A stretch of DNA of 64,000 nt from Peptoniphilus_A hominis. Its GTDB lineage: Bacteria; Bacillota; Clostridia; Tissierellales; Peptoniphilaceae. The notes beneath the pieces are model-generated. The model saw only the letters and a program-made list of their open reading frames with translations, did no database searches and was not told the DNA's origin. Positions 34,350 through 42,479 of the stretch are shown here, in pieces (within the stretch, counting starts at the first letter, position 1; the number at the start of each line of letters is the position of its first letter). The stretch is from contig NZ_JBBMFO010000007.1 of assembly GCF_040096015.1 (NCBI RefSeq), positions 1 through 64,000 on the forward strand, given 5' to 3'. A program made the position numbers and the translations under genes.

Positions 34350-34854
34350 GTTTATTTCCCTCTAAATTAAGATAATCATTAAGAGCTGTCTTTTTAAGGC
34401 TCAAAATAATTATTATAGCTATTATCGAACCACCAAGGGTACTTACAGAAAAAGGAATAATTAGTCCAAAAAATGCCATTTCCTTTCCAAGAATAAACTT
34501 GGCTACTGGATAGGCTAATAGGGCACCTATAACTCCTGTGCCAAAAACTTCTCCCAAAAAGGCAAGGGAAAGCTTTCTTGTCTTGTAATATAAAATGCCT
34601 GCTAAAAAGGCCCCAACCATTGAACCAGGAAAGGCCATTAAAGAACCTGTGCCTGATAAATTTCTAATAAGTGAGATGCAAAAGGCAACAAGGACTGAAT
34701 AGATAGGTCCTAATATTACTGCAGAAAGTACATTTACCATGTGTTGAATTGGATAACACTTTGAAAGTCCCACTGGAAAGTTTACAAAGGAAAAAACAAC
34801 TCCTATGGCAACAAAAAGAGCTGCCACAGTTAACTTCTTAGTATTAGATTTCAT
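34339..34854 (-). CDS. thiW: Thiazole-specific ECF transporter S component ThiW
   Basis: 171 residues with about five or six transmembrane helices. The N-terminus KLTVAALFVAIGVVFSFVNFP and the loop SGTGSLMAFPGSMVGAFLAG match the ThiW family. ThiW is predicted to bind and import the thiazole moiety of thiamine through a shared ECF energising module, which is not encoded in the window. Its genomic partner ThiM and the upstream TPP riboswitch support this. Confidence 0.92.
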   Translation of the reverse strand: MKSNTKKLTVAALFVAIGVVFSFVNFPVGLSKCYPIQHMVNVLSAVILGPIYSVLVAFCISLIRNLSGTGSLMAFPGSMVGAFLAGILYYKTRKLSLAFLGEVFGTGVIGALLAYPVAKFILGKEMAFFGLIIPFSVSTLGGSIIAIIIILSLKKTALNDYLNLEGNKHGN

Positions 34855-34890
34855 ATTTACCTCCTAGAGAGTGCTGACATAAAAACTAAA

Positions 34891-34972
34891 ACTATTCCCT
34901 ACGTTGGCATTATCCAAATCAGGTAACGGTCGAAATTAACAATTTCCTCTCAGCCTGTCAACAAGCTCCCTT
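34891..34972 (-). promoter_or_regulatory. TPP riboswitch upstream of thiW
   Basis: On the minus strand the THI-box core is clear: GGGAGC, then CTGAGAGG, then ACCTGATTTGGATAATGCC and finally GTAGGGAA. It lies about 37 nt before the thiW start. No terminator with a T run follows the aptamer, so control is probably at translation initiation, with AGGAGG at 34865-34860 as the target. Confidence 0.95.
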
Positions 34973-35037
34973 TTTTATTTAATTAAATTTTTACACTGAA
35001 CTAAATTTATTTAAATTTTAATATTAGTTCACTTAGA

Positions 35038-36339
35038 TTAAGCTTCTATTTTAATATCTTTGCCTTCAAGTATTAAATTCATATTTTTTGCAGAGCACAT
35101 TGAGCCGCACATTGTGCAGGTATTTTCTTCTTCAGGCATGGATGAATCTCTGTACTCTCTTGGCTTAACCTTGTCAAGAGCAAGCTCAAACATTCCTTCC
35201 CAGTCAATTTTTTGGCGTCTCTTGCTCATTTCTAAATCCCAATTTCTTGCGTCCTTTAATTTATTAATGTCACCTGCATGAGCTGCAATTTTGCAAGCTA
35301 CAATTCCTTCGCGAACATCTTCTACATTTGGCAGTCTCAAATGTTCAGCAGGCGTTACATAACACAAGAAATCTGCACCATGAGCTGCTGCAATTGCACC
35401 GCCAATTGCCGATGTAATATGGTCATAACCAGGTGCCACATCTGTAACAAGAGGTCCCAAGACATAAAAAGGTGCCTTGTGACAAAGTTTCTTTTGAAGT
35501 TTGACATTCATTTCAATGTCACCAATTGGCACATGACCAGGCCCTTCAATAATTACTTGCACATCCTTCTCCCAAGCTCTCTTTGTAAGCTCACCAAGTG
35601 TAATAAGTTCTGAAATTTGAGCAGGGTCTGTGGCATCATGAATGCCACCAGGTCTCAGAGAATCTCCAAGAGAAAGAGTCACATCATATTCTCTTAAAAT
35701 ATCTAAGAGCTCATCATAGTATTGGTAAAAGGGATTTTCTGCGTCATTCATCATCATCCAACCAAAGAGTAGAGAACCTCCTCGAGATACAATTTCATTT
35801 ACACGCCTATTCCTCATAAATATTTCAGCATTTGCCCTATTTATACCTGCGTGAATTGTCACAAAGTCCACTCCATTTTCGGCATGATTTCTAACTACAT
35901 CTAAAAATTCCTCTGCCTTTATGTAAGAAAGTCCCTTGTCCAAAAATCCTACTGCATCATACATGGGCACTGTGCCTATCATGGCTGTAGATTTTTCAAT
36001 TAATTTTTTCCTGAATTCTTGAGTCTTGCCATAATTTGATAAATCCATTATGGCTTCTGCACCCATTTTTAGTGCCATGTCAACTTTTTTCATTTCCATG
36101 TCCATGTCATTTAAGTCCTTGGAAATTCCTAAGTTTACATTAATCTTGGTCCTAAGCCCCGTGCCAATGCCTTCAGGTGAAATTGATTTGTGATTTTTGT
36201 TTTTTGGAATGACAATTTCTCCACAAGCCATTTTCTCCAGTAGATACTCACAAGATACATTTTCCTTTTCTGCCACAATTTTCATCTCTTCTGTGACAAA
36301 ACCATGTTTCGCTGCTTCCATTTGAGTAGCATATTTCAT
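35038..36339 (-). CDS. thiC: Phosphomethylpyrimidine synthase ThiC (short form)
   Basis: 433 residues, the short anaerobe type lacking the long N-terminal extension of E. coli ThiC. It is a radical SAM enzyme that rearranges aminoimidazole ribotide into HMP phosphate. The cluster-binding Cys motif at the C-terminus is TCTMCGSMC, CX2CX3C rather than the CX2CX4C of the long enzymes. The relative BzaF, which makes 5-hydroxybenzimidazole, is similar in length; the TPP riboswitch directly upstream argues for ThiC. Confidence 0.92.
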   Translation of the reverse strand: MKYATQMEAAKHGFVTEEMKIVAEKENVSCEYLLEKMACGEIVIPKNKNHKSISPEGIGTGLRTKINVNLGISKDLNDMDMEMKKVDMALKMGAEAIMDLSNYGKTQEFRKKLIEKSTAMIGTVPMYDAVGFLDKGLSYIKAEEFLDVVRNHAENGVDFVTIHAGINRANAEIFMRNRRVNEIVSRGGSLLFGWMMMNDAENPFYQYYDELLDILREYDVTLSLGDSLRPGGIHDATDPAQISELITLGELTKRAWEKDVQVIIEGPGHVPIGDIEMNVKLQKKLCHKAPFYVLGPLVTDVAPGYDHITSAIGGAIAAAHGADFLCYVTPAEHLRLPNVEDVREGIVACKIAAHAGDINKLKDARNWDLEMSKRRQKIDWEGMFELALDKVKPREYRDSSMPEEENTCTMCGSMCSAKNMNLILEGKDIKIEA

Positions 36340-36340
36340 A

Positions 36341-36369
36341 TAAAAAAACCTCCTATAAAATTATAGGAG
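36341..36369 (-). terminator. thiC expression platform: terminator containing the Shine-Dalgarno
   Basis: In the thiC leader CTCCTATA and TATAGGAG form an 8-bp stem with a 4-nt loop, then G and seven T. The 3' arm holds AGGAGG, the thiC ribosome binding site, and the T run is the spacer before the ATG. Formation of this hairpin would both end transcription and hide the ribosome binding site. Confidence 0.75.
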
Positions 36370-36377
36370 TAATCTTA

Positions 36378-36452
36378 CTTTTCCCTGCCAAGGCATTATC
36401 CTAGCAGGTAAGATGGTCGAGTCTTAACTCCTCTCAGCAAATTGCTCCCATA
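36378..36452 (-). promoter_or_regulatory. TPP riboswitch upstream of thiC
   Basis: On the minus strand the conserved elements GGGAGC, CTGAGAGG, ACCTGCTAGGATAATGCC and GCAGGGAA occur in the right order. It is followed 9 nt later by the terminator/Shine-Dalgarno hairpin at 36341-36369. Confidence 0.96.
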
Positions 36453-36570
36453 AGTTTATTTATTCATTTATTGATTTTATAATATCAAATCTTTTAAAAC
36501 AAGAAAAAATATAATACTAATTCATAAAATATTGTAAGTCTCTTTAATAGAGATAATAAATTTTTATCTC

Positions 36571-37080
36571 TTAATATTTTATAATTGATTCTACCCTTGT
36601 GCCACTTAAAACTTCTCTTCCCTTTAAATCTTCAAGTTCAACTAAAAAGATTATGGAAGACACTTCTCCCTTTAGCTTTTCCACAAGATTTACAGAGGCC
36701 TTGGCTGTGCCGCCAGTGGCAAGAAGGTCGTCAACTATTACAACTTTTTCGCCAGGCTCTAGGGCGTCCTTGTGAATTTCAATTGAGTCTTCGCCGTATT
36801 CAAGCTCATAGGATTCTCTTTCCTTATCCCAAGGAAGCTTGCCTGGTTTTCTAACTGGCACAAAACCCTTGTCAAGTTTATAGGCAAGGGCTGAAGCAAA
36901 AATAAATCCCCTTGCTTCAATGCCAACTATTTTGTCTACATCATCATCTATTTTTTCTGCCATTTCATCTACAGCTTTTTGGAAGGCATCCTTGTCCTTT
37001 AAGAGAGTAGTAATGTCTCTAAAGATGACTCCTTCCTTTGGATAATCTTTTATTGCGCGAATTGTATCTTTTAATTCCAT
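36571..37080 (-). CDS. apt: Adenine phosphoribosyltransferase
   Basis: About 169 residues from the ATG at 37080 (MELKDTIRAIKDYP), which is preceded by GGAGG; two earlier in-frame ATGs overlap that ribosome binding site and are less likely. The PRPP-binding motif VVIVDDLLATGGTAKA is near residue 115. It salvages adenine to AMP with PRPP. It is a single gene between the thiC leader and the divergent second NhaC gene. Confidence 0.95.
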   Translation of the reverse strand: MELKDTIRAIKDYPKEGVIFRDITTLLKDKDAFQKAVDEMAEKIDDDVDKIVGIEARGFIFASALAYKLDKGFVPVRKPGKLPWDKERESYELEYGEDSIEIHKDALEPGEKVVIVDDLLATGGTAKASVNLVEKLKGEVSSIIFLVELEDLKGREVLSGTRVESIIKY

Positions 37081-37153
37081 AACTTCCTCCATTCCCTTAT
37101 AGTATAACATCTTTGTCAGCTAACTAAAACTTTTATTATCATTCTTTTAATGA

Positions 37154-37159
37154 TATAAT
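37154..37159 (+). promoter_or_regulatory. -10 element of the second nhaC gene
   Basis: TATAAT at 37154-37159 lies about 36 nt before the start codon. No convincing -35 and no cre-like box is present. Confidence 0.45.
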
Positions 37160-37194
37160 ATGTTAAATTTTTCTATTTATTCACGAGGTGTTAA

Positions 37195-38619
37195 ATGAAT
37201 AAAAATATAAAAAAATATGACAGAGAAATAAGGAAGGCAAATTTTTCTGAAGCTCTATTTACCTTCCTCTCTCTAGTTGTAATTATGTTTATAAGTATTA
37301 TAAAGTACGAAGAAAGTCCCCACATACCCATGCTCATTGGGGTCTTAATAGCTTCTCTTGTCGCCCTAAAAATTGGCTACTCCTGGAAATTTATTGAGAA
37401 CTCCATGATAAAGGGAATCTCACAAGCCATGCAGTCCATAATAATTCTCGCCATTATTGGAGTTTTAATTGGCGTTTGGATTTTAGCTGGCGTTGTGCCA
37501 ACTATGATCTACTACGGACTTATGATTTTAAAGCCATCAATTTTTCTTGTGGCAACAGTTTTAATCACTTCAATAACTTCTCTTGCTACGGGAACAAGTT
37601 GGGGCACTGCAGGCACTATGGGTATAGCCCTCATGGGCATAGCAAGTGGCCTTGGCATACCTGCTCCCATAACAGCAGGTGCCGTTTTATCTGGCGCCTA
37701 CTTTGGCGACAAGATGAGTCCCCTATCTGATACAACAAACCTTGCTCCGGCAATGGCAGGCACTGATGTCTTCACTCACATCAAGGCAATGGTTAAGCCA
37801 ACAATTATTACCTATGTATTGACCCTACTCATCTTTGGATTTTTATCACTAAAGTACAGGGGAAGCTCTGCAGACTTGTCTAGCGTAACTATGATTACTG
37901 AAGGCTTAAAAAATAATTTTAATATTTCTCCAGTTCTTTTGCTTGCGCCCCTTATTGTAATACTTTCTATTGCAAAAAAAGTTCCTGCAGTGCCTGGCAT
38001 AAGCCTTGGCATAATTGCAGCTGCCATTATGGGACCTCTTTATCAAAAAGTAACTTTTGGCGATATCTTATCTTGTGCCCTAAATGGTTTTGTGTCTGAA
38101 ACTGGAATAGAATCAGTGGATAAACTTTTAACTACTGGTGGACTTAACAACATGATGTCTTCCATTTCCCTTACTATTATCGCCATGATGTTTGGCGGCA
38201 TTGCTGAAGAGACTGGAATACTTGAAGCAATTGTAAAAAAATTCCTTGGCAAGGTAAAGTCCACTGTTGGTCTTGTCACTGCCACAATTCTCACTTGCTT
38301 TTTCACAAATGCAACTATGCCTGAGCAGTACATCTCCATAGTTGTTCCAGGCAGAATGTTTAAAAATGAATATAGAGATAGAAATTTGGACCCAAAACTT
38401 TTGTCATCTACACTTGAATCAGGTGGAACAGTTACATCAGCTATGGTACCTTGGAACACTTGTGGTGCTTATATGACATCAGTCCTTGGAGTTTCCACTG
38501 TTCACTATCTACCGTTTTTGTTCTTTAACCTTCTAATGCCCCTTGTGCAAATAATAATTACTGCCCTTGATTCGAAAAAATTTATCTTAGACCAAGATAA
38601 AGATTCTTTCACCAATTGA
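37195..38619 (+). CDS. NhaC-family Na+/H+ antiporter (second copy)
   Basis: 474 residues with about 11 transmembrane helices. The family motifs GTSWGTAGTMGIA, GAYFGDKMSPLSDTTNLAPA and GGTVTSAMVPWNTCGAYMTSVLG are present. It differs from the hut-linked NhaC throughout and lacks its promoter operator. The ribosome binding site is GAGGTG before ATG. Its stop overlaps the -35 of the formate/nitrite channel gene, which follows on the same strand. It exchanges Na+ for H+ or a related solute pair. Confidence 0.9.
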   Translation: MNKNIKKYDREIRKANFSEALFTFLSLVVIMFISIIKYEESPHIPMLIGVLIASLVALKIGYSWKFIENSMIKGISQAMQSIIILAIIGVLIGVWILAGVVPTMIYYGLMILKPSIFLVATVLITSITSLATGTSWGTAGTMGIALMGIASGLGIPAPITAGAVLSGAYFGDKMSPLSDTTNLAPAMAGTDVFTHIKAMVKPTIITYVLTLLIFGFLSLKYRGSSADLSSVTMITEGLKNNFNISPVLLLAPLIVILSIAKKVPAVPGISLGIIAAAIMGPLYQKVTFGDILSCALNGFVSETGIESVDKLLTTGGLNNMMSSISLTIIAMMFGGIAEETGILEAIVKKFLGKVKSTVGLVTATILTCFFTNATMPEQYISIVVPGRMFKNEYRDRNLDPKLLSSTLESGGTVTSAMVPWNTCGAYMTSVLGVSTVHYLPFLFFNLLMPLVQIIITALDSKKFILDQDKDSFTN

Positions 38620-38643
38620 AAAACCACCTCTTTTTGGTATAAT
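38616..38643 (+). promoter_or_regulatory. Promoter of the formate/nitrite-type channel gene
   Basis: TTGAAA (38616-38621), a 16-nt spacer and TATAAT (38638-38643); the -35 overlaps the stop codon of the upstream nhaC. A perfect 11-bp inverted repeat CACCTCTTTTT/AAAAAGAGGTG (38625-38635 and 38658-38668) flanks the -10, with the ribosome binding site in its second arm. Confidence 0.65.
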
Positions 38644-38672
38644 GTTTAGTGGAATAAAAAAAGAGGTGTGTT

Positions 38673-39428
38673 ATGTATAAAGATATAATAAGTGGACTTA
38701 CAAATTCTGCAAATACGAAGAAAAATTTACTTGAAGGCTCTCTTTTTAAGTACATGGTTGCTTCCATACTTGCAGGATTTTTTATTGGAATGGGCATGCT
38801 CATAATGACTCTATCAGCTAGTGTCTTTTCTCCACTGCCCATCCCTGCCGTAAAATTTATTAACGGCTTTGTCTTCTCCCTTTCCCTATCCTTTGTGGTC
38901 TTTGCAGGCGGAGAACTCTTCACAGGAAATGTTCTAGTGACAACAGTTGGAAGATTAAATAAAAAAATTGACACAGGAACCCTTTTAAAGATTTTAATTT
39001 TTTCCTACCTTGGAAATATTTTGGGCTCAGTTTTAATTTCATTTTTATTTAAAATGACTGGCGTTTCCCCTGAATATAATGAAGCATTGTTAAAACTTGT
39101 AACTGGAAAGACGAGCTTTGACTTCCTTCCTTTGCTTTTCAAGGGAATTATGTGTAACATTTTAGTCTGCCTTGCAGTTTTAATTTGCTCAAGAAAAATT
39201 TCTGATTCAGCAAAATTGATTTTAATTTTTTGGTGCATACTTGCCTTTGTAAGCCTTGGCTTCGAGCATAGTGTTGCAAATATGACTTGCTTTGCACTTG
39301 CAAAAATGTTAAATTCAGATTTTACTTTTGCATTAATTCTTAAAAATTTAATACCTGTAACTATTGGAAATATTATTGGTGGCGCTTTAGTTGCCCTAAC
39401 TTATAATACTATAGCTTCAGAAAAGTAA
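38673..39428 (+). CDS. Formate/nitrite transporter (FNT) family channel
   Basis: 251 residues with six predicted transmembrane helices, the FNT fold. The motif GGELFTGNVL and the conserved His in GFEHSVANM, which lines the pore of FocA, are present. It probably exports formate, a product of the Fhs step of histidine breakdown. That link is inferred; nitrite or hydrosulfide cannot be excluded. It has its own promoter and a terminator after it. Confidence 0.9.
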   Translation: MYKDIISGLTNSANTKKNLLEGSLFKYMVASILAGFFIGMGMLIMTLSASVFSPLPIPAVKFINGFVFSLSLSFVVFAGGELFTGNVLVTTVGRLNKKIDTGTLLKILIFSYLGNILGSVLISFLFKMTGVSPEYNEALLKLVTGKTSFDFLPLLFKGIMCNILVCLAVLICSRKISDSAKLILIFWCILAFVSLGFEHSVANMTCFALAKMLNSDFTFALILKNLIPVTIGNIIGGALVALTYNTIASEK

Positions 39429-39431
39429 AAG

Positions 39432-39464
39432 AGACGAGGTAAAGGAGCCTCGTCTTATTTTTTT
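39432..39464 (+). terminator. Terminator of the FNT gene
   Basis: AGACGAGG and CCTCGTCT pair around an 8-nt loop, followed by TATTTTTTTT. It starts 3 nt after the stop and runs into the end of the convergent gene. Confidence 0.85.
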
Positions 39465-40159
39465 CGTAAACTTACTATTAACTTGTAAATAAAAAATGTA
39501 AGGACCATGACAAATACTGTCACTATAAAAAGTCCAACTATATAATTAGGAAAGACATTTTTTATAGTAGCAAGGGGCGAGCCTTCATAGGGCTCCTCTA
39601 TAAAATAATAATTTGCCTCTAGCTTTTTGTTTAAAACTTTTATTATAGGAAGAGTTACAAGGATAAAAATTATAGGATAAATAAGGTCTCTTAGCCTTGG
39701 CAGGTATTCCTTTGAAATCACAAGATAGATTGGATAAAAGGCATTAATGCCGTGGATTATCCAAGAAATTATTGCCACATAGGAATATTTATTTACCTGG
39801 TCCCAACCTGGCGTAAGTAAACTTAAAATTGCAGCTGGCATAAATAAATAGTAAAGACATGACTTTATGATCTTGCTGTCATAGAAGGCATCCAGAGCCA
39901 TAAACTGCGCCCCAATGAGGCAGAGGTGAAAGGGCAAGTAGGAAGAGTCGTAGTGACCGTCAATTAAAACTGCTATAAGCCTAATAATTTCTAAGCTGAT
40001 GGGCAGGAGGGCAATAATTTTTCTAAATTCTTTATTGTTTTTCCAGGGCTTGTATAAAAAAATCGCAAAAATAAAAATAATAAATAGGCAGGCAAAGTGG
40101 TAGACTCCGAAAAATTTGAAGCCCACTGTGCCATAATTTAAATCCCAAAAATTTCTCAT
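39455..40159 (-). CDS. TIGR02206/YwaF-family membrane protein
   Basis: 234 residues with about six or seven transmembrane helices. The start FWDLNYGTVGFKFFGVYHF and the internal PFHLCLIGAQFMALDA match the YwaF/TIGR02206 family of integral membrane proteins. No function is established. It is convergent with the FNT gene and lies after the thioesterase gene on the same strand, separated by 91 nt. Confidence 0.82.
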   Translation of the reverse strand: MRNFWDLNYGTVGFKFFGVYHFACLFIIFIFAIFLYKPWKNNKEFRKIIALLPISLEIIRLIAVLIDGHYDSSYLPFHLCLIGAQFMALDAFYDSKIIKSCLYYLFMPAAILSLLTPGWDQVNKYSYVAIISWIIHGINAFYPIYLVISKEYLPRLRDLIYPIIFILVTLPIIKVLNKKLEANYYFIEEPYEGSPLATIKNVFPNYIVGLFIVTVFVMVLTFFIYKLIVSLRKK

Positions 40160-40250
40160 TTCTAATTAAAATCCTTTATAATTTTTCTTCAAATATTTTA
40201 ACATAGAATCATTAAAAATTTTTTTCTTTTAAAATTTTTTTCGCCCTTAT

Positions 40251-40667
40251 TTAAAAATCTTTTCCGCTAATTTCAATTTCGCCTACAATAAAAAGTGTGA
40301 AGGTCCCCTTAGCAACTATTTTGTCGCCCTTCTTTGCCAAGACTTCTATAACCTCTGTGCTTTTGCCTGAGTGAATTATCTTCGTTGTGGAGTAAATTTC
40401 TTCTCCAAGTTTTACGCTGGAAATAAAGTTCACACTAGAGTCTAAGGTCACGCCCTTTCTGCCCATGGCAATGGAAAGGCAGCCTGCTGCTGTATCCATG
40501 AGGGCAAAAATTTCTGCTCCATGAAGAATGTTATAGGCATTAAATTGATTTTTCTCTGGCTTCATCTTTAGGACTAAGTTGTCGCCACTAAGGTCAAGTA
40601 ATTCTATATGACTTCTCTTTACATATTCATCTTCTTCAAATAATTTTTTAAAATTAATTTTCTCCAT
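40251..40667 (-). CDS. PaaI-like hotdog-fold thioesterase
   Basis: 138 residues. The hotdog pattern is visible: NAYNILHGAEIFALMDTAAGC holds the typical HG...D active region, followed by SSVNFISSVKLGEEI. Such proteins cleave acyl-CoA or aryl-CoA thioesters in the cytoplasm. The substrate is unknown. Its start overlaps the dinB stop by 14 nt, so the two are coupled. Confidence 0.87.
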   Translation of the reverse strand: MEKINFKKLFEEDEYVKRSHIELLDLSGDNLVLKMKPEKNQFNAYNILHGAEIFALMDTAAGCLSIAMGRKGVTLDSSVNFISSVKLGEEIYSTTKIIHSGKSTEVIEVLAKKGDKIVAKGTFTLFIVGEIEISGKDF

Positions 40668-41712
40668 TTCTCCCCCTATTAAAAAAAGAAAGCTGTCTAA
40701 TATTTAAGTCTACTAAATTGGAAACAGTGATGCCAATGAGCCTAAGCTTTTCGCCTTCATAGGCCTCATCAAATATTTCCAGACTCTTATTAAAAATATC
40801 TTCTTCCTCATAAATTGCTGCGTCATAGGTCCTGGACCTGGTCTTAAGCTTAAAATTTTCATTTTTCATCTTTAAAGTCAAGGTGTAGCCAGAAATTTCC
40901 TTTACGATTAAATCTTCTGACACTTCCCTAGCAAAGTCCCTTAAGTAATTTATAAGCTCATCCTTATTTTTTGTTGCTTCAAAGGTTGACTCTGTGCCAA
41001 GACTTTTTCTCACAGCATTTGGTGTCACTTCTCTCCTGTCAATGCCCCTGATCCTGTAATAAATTTCTTCGCCACTTTTTTTGAACATACTTGTCAAAAA
41101 ATCATAGGACAGGTTGTAAAGGTCCTCAACCTTATTTATGCCAATATTTCTAAGTTTTTTCTCAGACTTACTGCCAATGCCGTGAACCTTTCTTATGTCC
41201 AGGGGAAATAAAATCTCTGGCATATCAGACTCTCTAATAATCATAACTCCCCTGGGCTTATTCCAGTCGCTTGAAAGTTTCGCCAAAAATTTGTTGTAGC
41301 TTAGGCCAACACTTACGCTTAGACCAGTTTTATCGTAAACATCTTTTTGAAGATCATAAACAATACTTTCATGGTAGCCAAGTCCCGTCAGGTCAAGATA
41401 GGACTCATCAATAGAAACTTTTTCGATCTTATTTGTATATTTCTTTAAGACATCAAAAACTTCACGAGACTTTTCCAGGTACCTTTCCCTTCTCATGGGC
41501 TTGATAATAAGGTGGTCGCAGAGATTTTTCGCCATATACATGGGCATGGCAGAGTGGATGCCATAATTTCTGGCAATATAATTAGCCGTAGTGACAACTC
41601 CATGATTGGACCTGCCACCTACGACTACCGGTTTTCCTATTATGCTCCTATCGTCAAGCTCTTCTACTGATGCGTAAAAGGCGTCTATATCAACATGTAT
41701 AATAATTCCCAT
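40654..41712 (-). CDS. dinB: DNA polymerase IV
   Basis: About 352 residues from the ATG at 41712, giving MGIIIHVDIDAFYASVEE; a GTG three codons earlier is possible. Catalytic residues are in DIDAFYASVE and SIDESYLDLT. It is a Y-family translesion polymerase. The little-finger domain follows at about 230-350. There is no obvious LexA-type box upstream. It precedes the thioesterase gene with an overlap of 14 nt. Confidence 0.95.
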   Translation of the reverse strand: MGIIIHVDIDAFYASVEELDDRSIIGKPVVVGGRSNHGVVTTANYIARNYGIHSAMPMYMAKNLCDHLIIKPMRRERYLEKSREVFDVLKKYTNKIEKVSIDESYLDLTGLGYHESIVYDLQKDVYDKTGLSVSVGLSYNKFLAKLSSDWNKPRGVMIIRESDMPEILFPLDIRKVHGIGSKSEKKLRNIGINKVEDLYNLSYDFLTSMFKKSGEEIYYRIRGIDRREVTPNAVRKSLGTESTFEATKNKDELINYLRDFAREVSEDLIVKEISGYTLTLKMKNENFKLKTRSRTYDAAIYEEEDIFNKSLEIFDEAYEGEKLRLIGITVSNLVDLNIRQLSFFNRGRNGEN

Positions 41713-41789
41713 AAATATCACGACTTTAGTATATCACAAGAGCTTTTTATAAAGAAGACAATTTGATATAATTCTAGGGAGGTGAGATT

Positions 41790-42419
41790 TTGAAAAGAAA
41801 AGTTGCGCTCTACGATTTTGACAAAACTGTGGTGAATTGTGAGTCCATAGTTGAGCTTTATAAATATGCCTACAAAAATAAAAAAATAAATATTTTTAAA
41901 AATCTTTGGAAATTAGCTGTGGCTTACATAAAATCAAAGCTAAATTCTGATTTTGAGATTATGAAAAACCAAATGGTCTCTGTAATAAAATATTTAACAG
42001 AAGATGACCTCCAGGACTTTGTCACAAACTATCTCTATCCAAAATTTTTCTTCAGTGAATTTGAAGATGAATTTTCTTCCTATGACGAGGACACCATAAA
42101 AATCCTCTGCTCTGCCTCTGCCACAAATTATTTAATTTATGTTGGCGAGTTGTTTCCTTTCGACTATATTATTGGAACAGACTTAGATGAAGACTATAAA
42201 TTATGTCGCGGCAACAACAAAAAGGATGTCAAGGTAAAAAATATTGAAGAAATTTTAAAAAGAGATGGCTATGAAATTGACTACGAAAATTCCCTTGCCT
42301 ACTCCGACTCCTACAAGGACGACAAGTATATGCTTCGCATGGTAAAAAATAGGTTTTTAATTAATTCAGGAGTAAATAAGAGAGGCTATATAAATTTATC
42401 TTGGCATACAAATAAATAA
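41790..42419 (+). CDS. HAD-IB family phosphatase
   Basis: 209 residues from a TTG start at 41790 preceded by AGGGAGGTG, with a TATAAT at 41767-41772. HAD motif I is LYDFDKTVVN, motif II the Ser in CSASAT, and motif III/IV AYSDSYKDD. The HAD-IB group includes phosphoserine phosphatase-like enzymes; the substrate is unknown. It stands alone and faces the ASST/thioredoxin gene across a bidirectional terminator. Confidence 0.87.
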   Translation: MKRKVALYDFDKTVVNCESIVELYKYAYKNKKINIFKNLWKLAVAYIKSKLNSDFEIMKNQMVSVIKYLTEDDLQDFVTNYLYPKFFFSEFEDEFSSYDEDTIKILCSASATNYLIYVGELFPFDYIIGTDLDEDYKLCRGNNKKDVKVKNIEEILKRDGYEIDYENSLAYSDSYKDDKYMLRMVKNRFLINSGVNKRGYINLSWHTNK

Positions 42420-42423
42420 ATTC

Positions 42424-42453
42424 AAAAAAACTGAGGTCGCCCTCAGTTTTTTT
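42424..42453. terminator. Bidirectional terminator
   Basis: ACTGAGG and CCTCAGT enclose TCGC, with a run of A before and a run of T after, so it works on both strands. It separates the HAD gene (plus) from the ASST/thioredoxin gene (minus). Confidence 0.93.
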
Positions 42454-42479
42454 AATTCAAGAAAAATTTCTTTCAGCTC

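Noticed and set aside
35038..36339. BzaF (5-hydroxybenzimidazole synthase) instead of ThiC
   Set aside because: A TPP riboswitch stands directly upstream and the other thiamine genes are adjacent; no cobalamin base genes are present.
36549..36571. AGAGATAA/TTATCTCT hairpin at the end of apt as a terminator
   Set aside because: It overlaps the apt stop codon and lacks a T run on either strand; too weak to annotate.
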